The translations under genes were made by a program, and so were the position numbers. Below, one piece after another: positions 1 to 8,800 of a stretch of 64,000 bases of DNA (positions within the stretch are counted from its first letter, which is position 1; every line of letters begins with the position of its first letter). Origin of the DNA: JADLBR01 sp964651705 (GTDB taxonomy: Bacteria; Verrucomicrobiota; Verrucomicrobiia; JADLBR01); contig CAZYWZ010000001.1 of assembly GCA_964651705.1 (NCBI GenBank), positions 62,001-126,000 on the forward strand. The letters run 5' to 3'. The notes below the pieces were generated by a model, which had not been told where the DNA came from, made no database searches, and saw nothing but the letters and a program-made list of their open reading frames with translations.

Positions 1-1658
1 GTGAGGGTGGCGGGGGCATTGGAGCTCGTGACGGTGCGCAGGCCGGCGGCGAAGGCCTGGCCCCCCGCCGCGGTGCCCGACTGGAGGCCCGCGACGGTCT
101 GGTCGTTGCCGTTCAAATCCACCGTGCCGTTCGTGGAATAGGAGACCCCCAGGCGCAGCGCACTGTTGGTCGGCAGCGCTCCGGCCAAGTCGGTGCGGAG
201 GGTTCCGCCCGCGGAGAGCGTGGTGCCCCATGCGTTGCCCGTGACGCTCAGGATAATGAGGCCCGTTTGGTCGGAGTAGAAAGTGCCACCGCTGCCCAAG
301 AGCAGCGGCTTCTCGAAAAACCCGATGGTGGAGCCGCCCGCGTTGATCACGATCTGCTGGTTTACTCCGGTGACGCCCCCGACGACGCCGAGGAATCCGC
401 CCCCGCCATCGACCGCCACCCGGGATCCGCCGACGATCGTAATCATGCCGCTGACGGTGTTGCTCCCGCCCGCGCTGCGCAGGGCGCCCTGGTAGTTCGC
501 CAGATCGCCGCGCAGGATGAAGGACTCGGCGACCGTGATCCCGCCGCTGATCTGGACCTGGCCGCCCGAGACGATGCCCGCCACCCCGGCGAAGACCTCG
601 GTGTGGCCGTTGGTCGAGCCGAGCGCGTCGGGGTTGGTGACCCTCAGGACGCCGCGGTTGACGGTCGTCACGCCGGTGTACGCATTCGAGCCGGCGAGGG
701 TGACGGTGCCAGCGCCCGCCTTGACGATCCCGGAGGCGCCGCCGCCGTTGTCGCCGATGTTGCCCGTCAGGGTCAGGGTGCGCGTGGTGTCCGGCGAGGT
801 GAGCACGAGCGAACGGTTGGCGCCGATCGTCACGTTCCCGCTGTTGGTGAGCGCCCCGGTGCCCGCATTCATCAGCCCGTTGGCCGTGAAGTCGCCATCG
901 ATGGCGCCCGCGGCACCGGTGTAGCGCAGCGTGTGGAATGACGCGCCCGCGCCGAGGGTCCCGGCCGCAGCCACGTCATAATTGGTGGCCCCGGTCGTGT
1001 CCACGACCTCCGCCGCGGTCGCCGCGGCCACGCCTCCCGCGTAGCCCGCGATGGTCCCGCCGCCGATGGTGGCGTAGCGCGTCGCGGTGCCCGTGCCGTG
1101 GCTGGCCCATGTGCCGAGGATTCCCGTCGCGTCGTTGGTCAGGTTCGCGGTGGTCGTGGCCACCGTGCCCGCGCCCTGGATGTTGAGCGTCGCCTGGCCC
1201 GAGCGAGCGAAAGCGGTCGGGCTGATGGTGAGCGTCATGCCGTTGGTGACGTTCCAGACCTGGTCGCCCTGGTTCAGGACGAGCGTGGCGTTCGTGAGCG
1301 TCAGGTCCTGCGTCGCCCGACTCATGTCGATGCCGAGCTGGCCGACCGTCAGGGTGTTGGCGCCGCCGATCGCGACCGCGCCACCGGGATTCAGGATCGA
1401 GATGCCCAGAAAGCTGAGATTCCCCCCGAGTTGCACCGCGTTCGCCCCGGCCACCGTGCTGTTCCATTGCGCCAGATCGCCGGTCCCGGGGACGGCCCCG
1501 CCGACCCAACTGGAACCCAGATTGAGGTTGTCGGTGTCGTTGTCCTTCACCCGCGTCGCCGCCGCGGCAACGAGCGGGAACAGCACCAGGACCACCCCGG
1601 CGCAGGCCGCGCGACCCCGCGAAACCCTCCGGCCACAATCTCTGCCCGAACGACGCAT
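1..1658 (-). CDS. Autotransporter-associated beta-strand repeat protein (3' end outside window)
   Basis: Reads leftwards from ATG at 1658 without a stop to the window edge (552 codons visible). The start follows a good ribosome site (GGAGGAGG) and an N-terminal arginine-rich segment plus a hydrophobic stretch (VVLVLFPLVAAAA) that looks like a signal peptide. The rest is Gly/Thr/Asn-rich with repeated short beta strands. The segment at residues about 312-340 (GTVTLAGSNAYTG, then TTVNRGVLRV) matches the autotransporter-associated beta-strand repeat, known from large surface or secreted beta-helical proteins and abundant in Verrucomicrobiota. No enzyme motif is visible. Whether a C-terminal anchor or autotransporter barrel exists cannot be seen. 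Role inferred: exported surface or extracellular structural protein. Confidence 0.85.
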   Translation of the reverse strand, partial: MRRSGRDCGRRVSRGRAACAGVVLVLFPLVAAAATRVKDNDTDNLNLGSSWVGGAVPGTGDLAQWNSTVAGANAVQLGGNLSFLGISILNPGGAVAIGGANTLTVGQLGIDMSRATQDLTLTNATLVLNQGDQVWNVTNGMTLTISPTAFARSGQATLNIQGAGTVATTTANLTNDATGILGTWASHGTGTATRYATIGGGTIAGYAGGVAAATAAEVVDTTGATNYDVAAAGTLGAGASFHTLRYTGAAGAIDGDFTANGLMNAGTGALTNSGNVTIGANRSLVLTSPDTTRTLTLTGNIGDNGGGASGIVKAGAGTVTLAGSNAYTGVTTVNRGVLRVTNPDALGSTNGHTEVFAGVAGIVSGGQVQISGGITVAESFILRGDLANYQGALRSAGGSNTVSGMITIVGGSRVAVDGGGGFLGVVGGVTGVNQQIVINAGGSTIGFFEKPLLLGSGGTFYSDQTGLIILSVTGNAWGTTLSAGGTLRTDLAGALPTNSALRLGVSYSTNGTVDLNGNDQTVAGLQSGTAAGGQAFAAGLRTVTSSNAPATL

Positions 1659-1720
1659 TATCCTCCTCCTGCCTTTTAAACGATCATCGCACGCTAGCGC
1701 CCGACCCGTCCACCGTCTTC

Positions 1721-1745
1721 CGTAATCTTCCAGTGGAAGATTACG
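1721..1745 (-). terminator. Stem-loop at the 3' end of the mannosyltransferase-like gene
   Basis: A perfect 11-bp inverted repeat (arms CGTAATCTTCC and GGAAGATTACG, 3-base loop AGT) contains the stop codon of the gene at 1741-3015. No T-tract follows on the minus strand, so it may be an RNA-stabilising hairpin or a weak terminator separating that gene from the beta-strand repeat gene downstream. Confidence 0.5.
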
Positions 1746-3015
1746 AACGTCGGGCGCGATGCGGTCCTCGCCGCGACCGCCGCCACTCGGTCCAGGCAAA
1801 GCCCGCCAGCAGCGGGAGCCACATCGCGGCTTTTTCCCACGGGGGCTGGATCCACGGGCCCCCATCCTGGACGCGCTGCTGGAGCCAGAAATAGATGAAG
1901 CCGCTGGCGCCGACGAGGCGGAATCCGAGGTTCCGCGTCGCGGCGGCGAAGGGCGCGGCCCAGGTGAAATACCAGCCGTGGACCATGGGGGCGAAGGCGA
2001 GGAAGACCATGAAATACCGTTCCGCGCAGACGGCGAAGGACGAGGGGCGACGGAATACGGGCCACAGCGCGAGCAGGAGCATCGCCGCGAAGGGGGCGTT
2101 GATCCCAAAGATCGGGCCGAAGAGGCCGCGAAATATGGCGGGGATCAGCTCGGCGCTGCGGGCGACGTTCGTGAATTCCCCGGGGGGCCGCGGCCACCCG
2201 TGCGTGGTCAGGGCGAATGCCGCGATCGCAAGCGCGACGGGCATCGCGCCCCAGGCCAGCAGCGGGGCCGACACGATCTTGACCGCCGCGGCCACGCCGA
2301 TCCACAGGGCCGCGGCCGTCGCGGGACCGCGCCCGCGCCAGGCCGCGCGCCACGCCAGGACCAGGGCCAGCACGAACCAGCTGTCGAAGTGCCCGCCGCC
2401 CGCGAACGAATAGATCACCAATGGGTTCCACGCCCAGGCGGCGGCGCGGCGGCGGCCCCACCAGCGCGCGAGGATCGCGCACACCGCGATATCCGCGGCC
2501 AGGTATGCCAATTTGAAGCCGCCGAAACCGAGGCCCGCCGCCTCGATGAGGCGAAAGCCCAGTTGGGTTATGGGCGGGTATATGGAGGTGATGGCCTGGT
2601 GCTGGACGTTGCGCCATACCTCGCCGCGCAGGGGGCGCAGATCGTCGGACTCGGGCGCGATCGCGTAGGGGTTGAAGCCGGCGTTCTGGACCATGCCGTC
2701 CCAGCGATAGCGCCACATGTCATCGCCCGGATCCATCGGGAAGAGGATCAGGCGCGCGCCGAGCGCCACGCCCCAGAACCAGAGGGGCGGCAGACGCCGC
2801 ACGGCCCAGGATAGCAGCCAGCCCGCGCCCATGACCGCCGCGCCACGGAGGAACGCCGGGGGGTTGCCCTCCGCCAGCAGATCGCCGTGCGGCAGCATCA
2901 TCCATGCCCCGCCCAGCAGCAGCAGCCCCGACAGCCAGCGCAATGCAAACTGCGCGCCGGGATGCGCCGCGGCCCGCCGCAGCCGCACCGGCGCAAAAAT
3001 GTCACCCGTTTTCAT
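1741..3015 (-). CDS. GT-C type polytopic membrane mannosyltransferase-like protein
   Basis: A 424-residue protein with many hydrophobic segments across its length. The motif DDMWRYRWDG (residues 98-107) follows the first membrane segments, YPP lies at 146-148, and WNPL...GGHFD at 196-211. This acidic D-x2-RY-x2-DG loop, followed by NP..I......GH.D, is characteristic of GT-C glycosyltransferases that use a polyprenyl-phosphate sugar donor (DUF2029/PIG-M-like families). Expected role: transfer of a sugar, probably mannose, to a glycan or lipid on the outer face of the inner membrane. A longer frame exists upstream (to 3684), but that part is antisense to the DUF4412 gene. ATG at 3015 gives a divergent arrangement with only 37 bp to the neighbouring start. 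Donor and acceptor are unknown. Confidence 0.8.
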   Translation of the reverse strand: MKTGDIFAPVRLRRAAAHPGAQFALRWLSGLLLLGGAWMMLPHGDLLAEGNPPAFLRGAAVMGAGWLLSWAVRRLPPLWFWGVALGARLILFPMDPGDDMWRYRWDGMVQNAGFNPYAIAPESDDLRPLRGEVWRNVQHQAITSIYPPITQLGFRLIEAAGLGFGGFKLAYLAADIAVCAILARWWGRRRAAAWAWNPLVIYSFAGGGHFDSWFVLALVLAWRAAWRGRGPATAAALWIGVAAAVKIVSAPLLAWGAMPVALAIAAFALTTHGWPRPPGEFTNVARSAELIPAIFRGLFGPIFGINAPFAAMLLLALWPVFRRPSSFAVCAERYFMVFLAFAPMVHGWYFTWAAPFAAATRNLGFRLVGASGFIYFWLQQRVQDGGPWIQPPWEKAAMWLPLLAGFAWTEWRRSRRGPHRARRS

Positions 3016-3052
3016 CTTCACCGACGCGCTTTCTGGGCTACATTCCCCCGCC

Positions 3053-3829
3053 ATGGGGAAAACCTGTCTCATCCTGTTTTCGCTGGTCGCCGCGATTCCC
3101 GCGTTCGCCGACCTCACGCTGGATTTTGACATAGAGGCCGCGGGCGAGAAATACCAGACCCGCCTGTGGGTGTCGGGAGAACGGATCCGCTTCGATGCCG
3201 CGCAGGGCTCCACCATCGTCCTGCCCGACCAGAACCGACTGCTGATGCTCTTCCACGGCACCCGGACCTTCACCTCCATCCCGCAGGACGACCCCCTCGG
3301 CGGCCTCGCCGAACTCGCCGCGGCCACCGCCGGGACACCGCCCGCGCCGCCGAAGGTCACGCGCGATGGCGAGAGGCAGCAGATCGGCGCTTTCGACTGC
3401 GAGAAGGTGCTCATCGAAGAGGCGGGCGGCGCCAGAGAAGAGCTCTGGATCAGCCCGGGGGCACCCCCGATCTCGGCGGCGGGGGGCGGGCGGCGCGGCT
3501 CGATCGACAAGCTGGGCGTGGGCTTCGCACAGAAATGGAAGCGATGGATCTCCGGCGATCCGTCGCTCGCCAACATCCCCGTGCGCTCGATCACCCTCGA
3601 CCCCGCGGGTAAAGAATTGCAGCGCACCACGCTCACCGCCTTCAGCACCAACGCGATCCCCCCCGAGACCTTCGCGCCGCCCACTGGCTACAACCCGCAA
3701 GACATGCCCCTCATGGGCCTGCCCGCGGGGGAGAACGCCGAAGGCCTAGACCAGAAGATGCGCTCCCTGGACGACGCCATCCGCCGCCTGGATGGCGAAC
3801 TCAAGCAGTTGGAGGGCGGCATGCCATGA
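3053..3829 (+). CDS. DUF4412-like periplasmic protein
   Basis: A 258-residue protein starting MGKTCLILFSLVAAIPAFA, a clear Sec signal peptide cleaved near residue 19. The mature part has the pattern of DUF4412 proteins: an N-terminal beta-rich region (FDIEAAGEKYQTRLWVSG), a DGERQQIGAFDCEKV segment typical of this LolA/LppX-like fold, and a proline-rich part near the C-terminus. The last 25 residues (DQKMRSLDDAIRRLDGELK) form a short amphipathic, coiled-coil-like helix. No catalytic motif is seen. An in-frame extension back to 2717 was rejected because it is antisense to the divergent membrane protein and lacks a signal. The stop overlaps an alternative upstream start of the next gene. Confidence 0.75.
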   Translation: MGKTCLILFSLVAAIPAFADLTLDFDIEAAGEKYQTRLWVSGERIRFDAAQGSTIVLPDQNRLLMLFHGTRTFTSIPQDDPLGGLAELAAATAGTPPAPPKVTRDGERQQIGAFDCEKVLIEEAGGAREELWISPGAPPISAAGGGRRGSIDKLGVGFAQKWKRWISGDPSLANIPVRSITLDPAGKELQRTTLTAFSTNAIPPETFAPPTGYNPQDMPLMGLPAGENAEGLDQKMRSLDDAIRRLDGELKQLEGGMP

Positions 3830-3883
3830 GTTGCCCTCGGGGACGATCGCGCCAGCGCCTAACATCGCCAGCACGGGGTTGGT

Positions 3884-3907
3884 GTCGCCCATCTGGTCGC
3901 AGGTGGG
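3884..3907. repeat. Degenerate REP-like palindrome before the VanX-like gene
   Basis: CCCATCT (3888-3894) and AGGTGGG (3901-3907) form an imperfect hairpin around GGTCGC, preceded by GTCG. It resembles the GTAG-CCCATCTG...CAGATGGG palindrome at 62019-62046. Its position between the DUF4412 stop and ATG 3931 supports the later start of the dipeptidase gene. Confidence 0.35.
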
Positions 3908-3930
3908 TCCACGCCACCCGAGGTCCAACG

Positions 3931-4683
3931 ATGCCGATCGCCCGCCCCGGCCTCGCGTCAGGACGAGCCTCGGCCTCGCTCCTGTGCCTCGCCCTGCTCC
4001 TGATGTGCGCCCCCATCCCGACGACCGCGACCGCCGCGGCCCGCAAGACCACCGCCACGACCACCAAGGCCAAGCCGCCCAAGGTCGTGAAGCTGGACGA
4101 ATATCGCAGGCAGGTCGCCGCGGACCCCGACTTGGAGCTGGTGGACCTCGAGAAGATCATCCCCGGGATCCGGCTGGATCTGCGCTACGCGGCGCGGAAT
4201 AACTTCATGGGACGGCCCCTCTATGGCGCCGCCCGCGCGCTGCTGCGCCGGCCCGTGGCGGAGCGGCTCCTCAAGGTGCAGGCCTCCCTCGCGCCCCGCG
4301 GCCTGGGCCTGCTGGTCTTCGACGCGTACCGCCCGTATTCGGTGACGGTCGAGATGTGGAGGTCCAAGAAGGCCAAGCCCATCTACCTGTCGCCGCCCTC
4401 GCTGGGCTCGCGCCACAACCGCGGCATCGCCGTCGACCTGGCGCTCGTGGATCTCAAGACAGGCAAGCCCGTCCCGATGCCCACGGATTTCGACGAGTTC
4501 TCCCCCCGCGCGGCGCACGCCTACTCGGATTTGGATCCGCGGCGCATCGAGAACCGCCGCATCCTCAAAGAGGCCATGGCCGCGCACGGATTCTTCGCCT
4601 TCGACCGAGAATGGTGGCACTACAGCCATGGCGACTGGCGCCGCTTCGATATCCTCGACGTGCCCGTCGAGGCCGTGCCGTGA
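3931..4683 (+). CDS. D-alanyl-D-alanine dipeptidase, VanX/DdpX-like (peptidase M15D)
   Basis: A 250-residue exported zinc peptidase. From ATG 3931 the N-terminus carries a hydrophobic signal segment (SLLCLALLLMCAPIPTTATA) ahead of a basic linker. The M15 catalytic set is intact: Arg134 in AYRP, the zinc-binding SRHNRGIAVD (His162, Asp169) and EWWHYSHGD (Glu227 as general base, His230 as third zinc ligand). VanX/DdpX enzymes hydrolyse D-Ala-D-Ala. A chromosomal periplasmic copy normally serves peptidoglycan turnover or nutrient recovery, and no vancomycin-resistance genes are nearby. The frame is open back to 3826, but that extension crosses a palindrome and would bury the signal peptide. Family assignment is firm; substrate is inferred from the family. 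Confidence 0.9.
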   Translation: MPIARPGLASGRASASLLCLALLLMCAPIPTTATAAARKTTATTTKAKPPKVVKLDEYRRQVAADPDLELVDLEKIIPGIRLDLRYAARNNFMGRPLYGAARALLRRPVAERLLKVQASLAPRGLGLLVFDAYRPYSVTVEMWRSKKAKPIYLSPPSLGSRHNRGIAVDLALVDLKTGKPVPMPTDFDEFSPRAAHAYSDLDPRRIENRRILKEAMAAHGFFAFDREWWHYSHGDWRRFDILDVPVEAVP

Positions 4684-4731
4684 TCCAGCCGCGACCCATG
4701 TGGCGGCGAGCGTGAGCGAGCCGTCTGTCAC

Positions 4732-5742
4732 ATGACCCCCGCCGTCTCCGTCATCCTTCCCGCCCGCGACGCCGCGGCGACCCTCCCCTCCGCGCTCGAT
4801 AGCCTGCGCGCGCAGACCCTGCGCGACATCGAGATCGTAGCCATCGACGACGGGTCCTCGGACGCGACGCCGGAGATCGCGCGCCGCGCGGCGCGCGATG
4901 ACCCGAGGGTGATCGTGGTCTCGTGCGGGGGGCGCGGGATCGTCGCCGCACTGGAGCGGGGCATCGCGATGTGCCGCGCCCCGCTCGTGGCGCGCATGGA
5001 CGCCGACGACGTGTCGTTGCCCGAGCGATTCGCCTTGCAGAAGGGCCTCCTCGACGCGCGCCCTGACATCGGCCTCGTCGGTTGCCGGGTCGCGTTTGGC
5101 GGGGAGCGATCGGCGAGCCGCGGCTACGCGCTGCACGTGGATTGGGTCAATGGCCTTCTGGAACCCGAGGCCATCGCCCTGCACCGCTTCATCGAATCGC
5201 CATTCGCGCACCCGAGCGTCATGTTCCGGCGGGAGTTGGTGGGGCGCCACGGTGGCTATCGGGACGGGCCGTTTCCGGAGGATTACGAGCTGTGGCTCCG
5301 CTGGCTGGACGAGGGCGTGCGCATGGCCAAGGTGACCGAGACGCTGCTGGTCTGGAATGATCCCTCCGGCCGCCTCTCGCGCGTAGACCCGCGCTATTCC
5401 AAGGAGGCCTTCTTCCGCCTGAAAGCGGAGTATCTGGCCCGTTGGCTCGCGCGGCACAACCCCCGGCATCCAGAGATCACCACCTGGGGTGCGGGACGCC
5501 TGGCCCGGCGCCGCGCCGAGATGCTCCTCCCCCACGGCATACGCATCGCGCGACACGTGGACATCGCCCCGACCCTCGTCGGGCGGAACGTGGCGGGCCG
5601 CCCCGTCGTCGGCCCGGATGCGATCCCGCCCGAGGATTTCGTCGTCGCCCTCGTCGCCACCCGCGGCGCGCGCGAACTCATCCGCGCCCGCCTCGAGGCG
5701 GCGGGACGCGTCATGGGGAAGGATTTCCTCTTGGCGGCGTGA
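4732..5742 (+). CDS. Family 2 glycosyltransferase with C-terminal Rossmann-like domain
   Basis: A 336-residue cytosolic enzyme. The N-terminal GT-A domain has the usual opening (VSVILPARDA), nucleotide-binding VAIDDGSSD (Asp39-Asp40) and the metal-binding DADD (90-93). PEDYELWLR at 182-190 is the typical acceptor-side ED motif. From about residue 235 a second domain begins with WGAGRLARRR and continues as a short Rossmann-like fold (GRNVAGRPVVG), seen in some GT2 enzymes of surface polysaccharide synthesis. It would transfer a nucleotide-activated sugar to a glycan or lipid carrier; donor and acceptor cannot be read from sequence. The neighbours are not an obvious polysaccharide operon. Confidence 0.88.
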   Translation: MTPAVSVILPARDAAATLPSALDSLRAQTLRDIEIVAIDDGSSDATPEIARRAARDDPRVIVVSCGGRGIVAALERGIAMCRAPLVARMDADDVSLPERFALQKGLLDARPDIGLVGCRVAFGGERSASRGYALHVDWVNGLLEPEAIALHRFIESPFAHPSVMFRRELVGRHGGYRDGPFPEDYELWLRWLDEGVRMAKVTETLLVWNDPSGRLSRVDPRYSKEAFFRLKAEYLARWLARHNPRHPEITTWGAGRLARRRAEMLLPHGIRIARHVDIAPTLVGRNVAGRPVVGPDAIPPEDFVVALVATRGARELIRARLEAAGRVMGKDFLLAA

Positions 5743-5746
5743 GGCC

Positions 5747-5882
5747 CAGATGTAACCCATCGGGCAACAGATGGGCCGGGGCCCTTCGGCGGTGGCCCGG
5801 TCGGGCGCCGAAGCCGGAAGCGGCTTCGCTACGCGGGAGCGCGCCGGCGGTAGCGAAGGGCCTTCGCCCTTCGGCGGTGGCC
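5747..5882. repeat. Cluster of three GTAG/GTAA palindromic (REP-like) repeats
   Basis: The gap between two convergent genes holds three hairpin units. GTAA-CCCATC...GATGGG lies at 5752-5775. On the minus strand GTAG-CGAAGCC...GGCTTCGG lies at 5805-5831. GTAG-CGAAGGG...CCCTTCG lies at 5850-5872. The stretch GCCCTTCGGCGGTGGCC also occurs twice as a direct repeat (5781 and 5866). A GTAG tetranucleotide followed by an imperfect palindrome is the hallmark of REP sequences mobilised by RAYT transposases, and a RAYT gene is present at 20061. Confidence 0.65.
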
Positions 5883-5884
5883 AG

Positions 5885-8800
5885 TCAGCGCTCGACCACC
5901 CGGACGCGAACAAACTTCGGCGCCTGCGCGGCGTCCTGGGTGATCGTGACCCGCGGGTACGGGCTGCCGGTTTCCGCGGCGGACCAATCCGCGTGAACCG
6001 ATTGGATGGCGCCGCCGGCCGTGCTGGTGGCGACGGTGGTCCAACCCAGCAGGTCATCGGAGCACTCCACGATCAGGTCGATGTCATCGCGCAGCGGGTC
6101 ACGATCGAATTCCACCCGCAGCCCACCCGCGGGCGCCGTGCCGACGATCAAGGGCCCGCCGGCATCGGCGACGAGGGGGTTGTGGCGGAACGCGTATTCC
6201 AACAGGTTCCAGAACAGGTCGAAGTCGGGATTGGCGCCGTTGGCGCCGGGTCCGGCATTGGCCGACGAGCCAAAGTGCTCGGTGCGCCAGTCGAGGAGAT
6301 TTGGTGGCGCGGGGACGGAATGCGCCGTGGCGGTGTAGTCCGAGAAGAACACGCCGTTGTGCGCACGCGCCCGATAGAAGTAGGTCACGGTCGGATCGAG
6401 GCCGCCGTCGTCATGGGATAACGCGGGGTGGTCGACGACGGCGATCTCCGCAAATGGCCCGCCGGCATTGGTCGATCGCTCGATGTGGTAGCCGGTGGCG
6501 TCGGCGACGGTCGACCAGCCCAGCGCGATGTGCCCGGCGACGGCGCCCTGGCCCGCCGTCAGCGGCGCGGGGGCAGATGGCGGGGTGACGACGCCCACGC
6601 TGTCGAAGCGCGCACAGGCCGGGACGTCGTGTCCGGTGGTGTTGTCGGAGGTGAGGACGAGGCCCACGAGGGGATTCGGGCCAATGCCGGCGATGCTCGT
6701 CGCCGTGCCGAGCGCATTCCAGGCCGAGCCGTTCGTGGACCAGTGGGATTCGAAGGCATTTCCGGTCCGGGTCACGCGCAGCCAGCAGGGGAATGCCAGC
6801 CCGCTCCGTGTCGTGGCCTCGTCGGCGGTGCCGCCCGTCGTGAGGCGGAACGTGCGCCGCGCCGTTCGGCCGGCCTCGATCACCGTCGCGAACGCGGGCA
6901 CGTTTTCGGTGAGGTTCGACCGCACGAGCAGACCGGCCTTGGCGGTGCTCACCGAGGTCTGGGGGAAGGCCGCCACGCGGCAGGTGATCTGCACGTCGCC
7001 GGAAATCGGCTGGTAGATATAGCGGCAGTTATCCGAGGTGCCGCCGATATCCCCAGACCGGCAGAGCGACCCGAACTGGCCCGACACGTGCTCGGAATAG
7101 CCTGGGTTGAGGAGCGTGCCCACCGTGCCCGCGGACCACGGCGCGGGCACCGACTGCGATGTCGCGTCGGCGATGAACACGTAATTGGTCGCCAGGGTGG
7201 TTCCCGCGGCACCGCCGGTCGGGGCGCCGAGCTGGGCCCGGAAGACCTTCGTCAGCTGCGGGCCGGGCAGATTGGCCACCGGGACGAAGTTGGTGCGGTG
7301 GCCCAGTTCCCCGTGATCCCACACGAGATTGGTCGTGGAAGCGGTGTAATCGATGCCGTTGGTCGCGGTGATGTTGGCGATGGAGCAGGTGATGCCGACC
7401 TGACCCACCGAGCCATTGAGGCGGAGCGCCGTCACGGGGGCGGCGCCGACCGTCTTGTCCACGATGAGCGAATCGGGATCCATGCGGATCAGGCCCGGCG
7501 TGCCGCCCTCGGCGACGGCCATGCAATAGGGAGAGTTGGCCGCGGCGCCCAGCGCGCGGACGCGATAGTGGGCAACCTGATTTGCCGGGGACGCGTTGTC
7601 CAGGTAGCCGGTGGCGTCAACGCCGGGCGTGTCGATCGTGGACCAGTTGCCCGTGGCCGGGTCGCGGCGCTGCACCTCGTAGCCGGTCTCGTTGGTCGCG
7701 TTGTCCTCCCAGGTCAACTGACGCCCGGTGGCGCTCGTGGCGGCGACCGCCAGCCCCGTCGGCGCCGTCGGTGGGTCCAGGGCGGCATCGGCCAGGATCG
7801 TCACCGCCGCGCCCTGGCTCAGGTTGCCATACGTCCCGCTGGCGCTCGTTTCCAACCGGGCACTCTTGATCAGGTAGGTGTACGTGGTGCCGCCCACGGC
7901 GTTCGTGTCACTGAAGGCGGTGGCGGCAATCGGGGAACCGAGCGGATCCGATGCCGTCGCCGCCGATCCCGTCAGCCGCGTGAACGGTCCGGCGGTCGAG
8001 GTTGCCCGATAGACGTGATAGCCCGCCACCGGCCCACCCGCCGGCACCTGCCACGACAGGTCGACGCCGCCCGCCACGGCCCTCGCCGAAGGCCGGGCGG
8101 GCACCGGCACCGGATGCAGGCGCAAGGTCGGGTCGCCCATGAGGTTGTAGTGGACGTATCTGGCATTGCTGCCCCCTTCCCAGCCGCCAGAGGCTAGCGT
8201 CCGATTGTCGTTCTGGGTCAGGCGGTGGCCGTAGCCCACCGTTTCACCCACCGCCATGTGGTCGAAATGGAAGAAGCCTCGCCCGGACCAAGCGCAGGTC
8301 AGGCCAAGCGATCCCGAAGTCCCCGCCAGCGGCGAGCGCAGGAAGTTGTTCGCGCGATCCCAGTCCCCAAAATAACTCCCGAAGAGCATCGTGAATACCG
8401 CCTGGGAATCCCGCAGCGCGAAATCGTAGGTCGAGGTGCCCACATCCTTGGCGCTCGTGTGCGAACCGGAGCCACAACCGTACGCCAAAAGGTACTTGTT
8501 GGTCCCGAGTGTCGTGAACCAATCCAGCGCCATCACGTTGGTCGAGGCGCGCCCGAAGAACGTGAATCCGTTCCTCCATCCCGATGCCGCGAAAGCCTCG
8601 CCTCCTCCGCTGCGATACCCAAACTCGTCATCGATGAGGGCCCGGCGGGGCACCGAGGCGTAGGGCCCACGCAAGTGCCGGAAGTCGTGGTCGCGATTGA
8701 GGTATTGGCGCAGTTTGGCTTCCTCGCTCACTCCCAGCGGGACGCTGGTCATCGAGGACAGGTCCACGCGACCGACGGACAATTCGAGGGAGGATGGGAT

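Noticed and set aside
3016..3684. Extension of the mannosyltransferase-like frame upstream to 3684
   Set aside because: Antisense to the signal peptide and body of the DUF4412 protein; it also puts 220 soluble residues before the first membrane segment.
3958..6057. 699-codon minus-strand open frame
   Set aside because: It runs antisense to the VanX-like and GT2 genes, both with intact catalytic motifs, and across the palindromic repeat region. No recognisable domain.
6428..8197. 589-codon plus-strand open frame
   Set aside because: Shadow of the FN3 protein gene; Arg/Gly/His-rich with no start context or domain.
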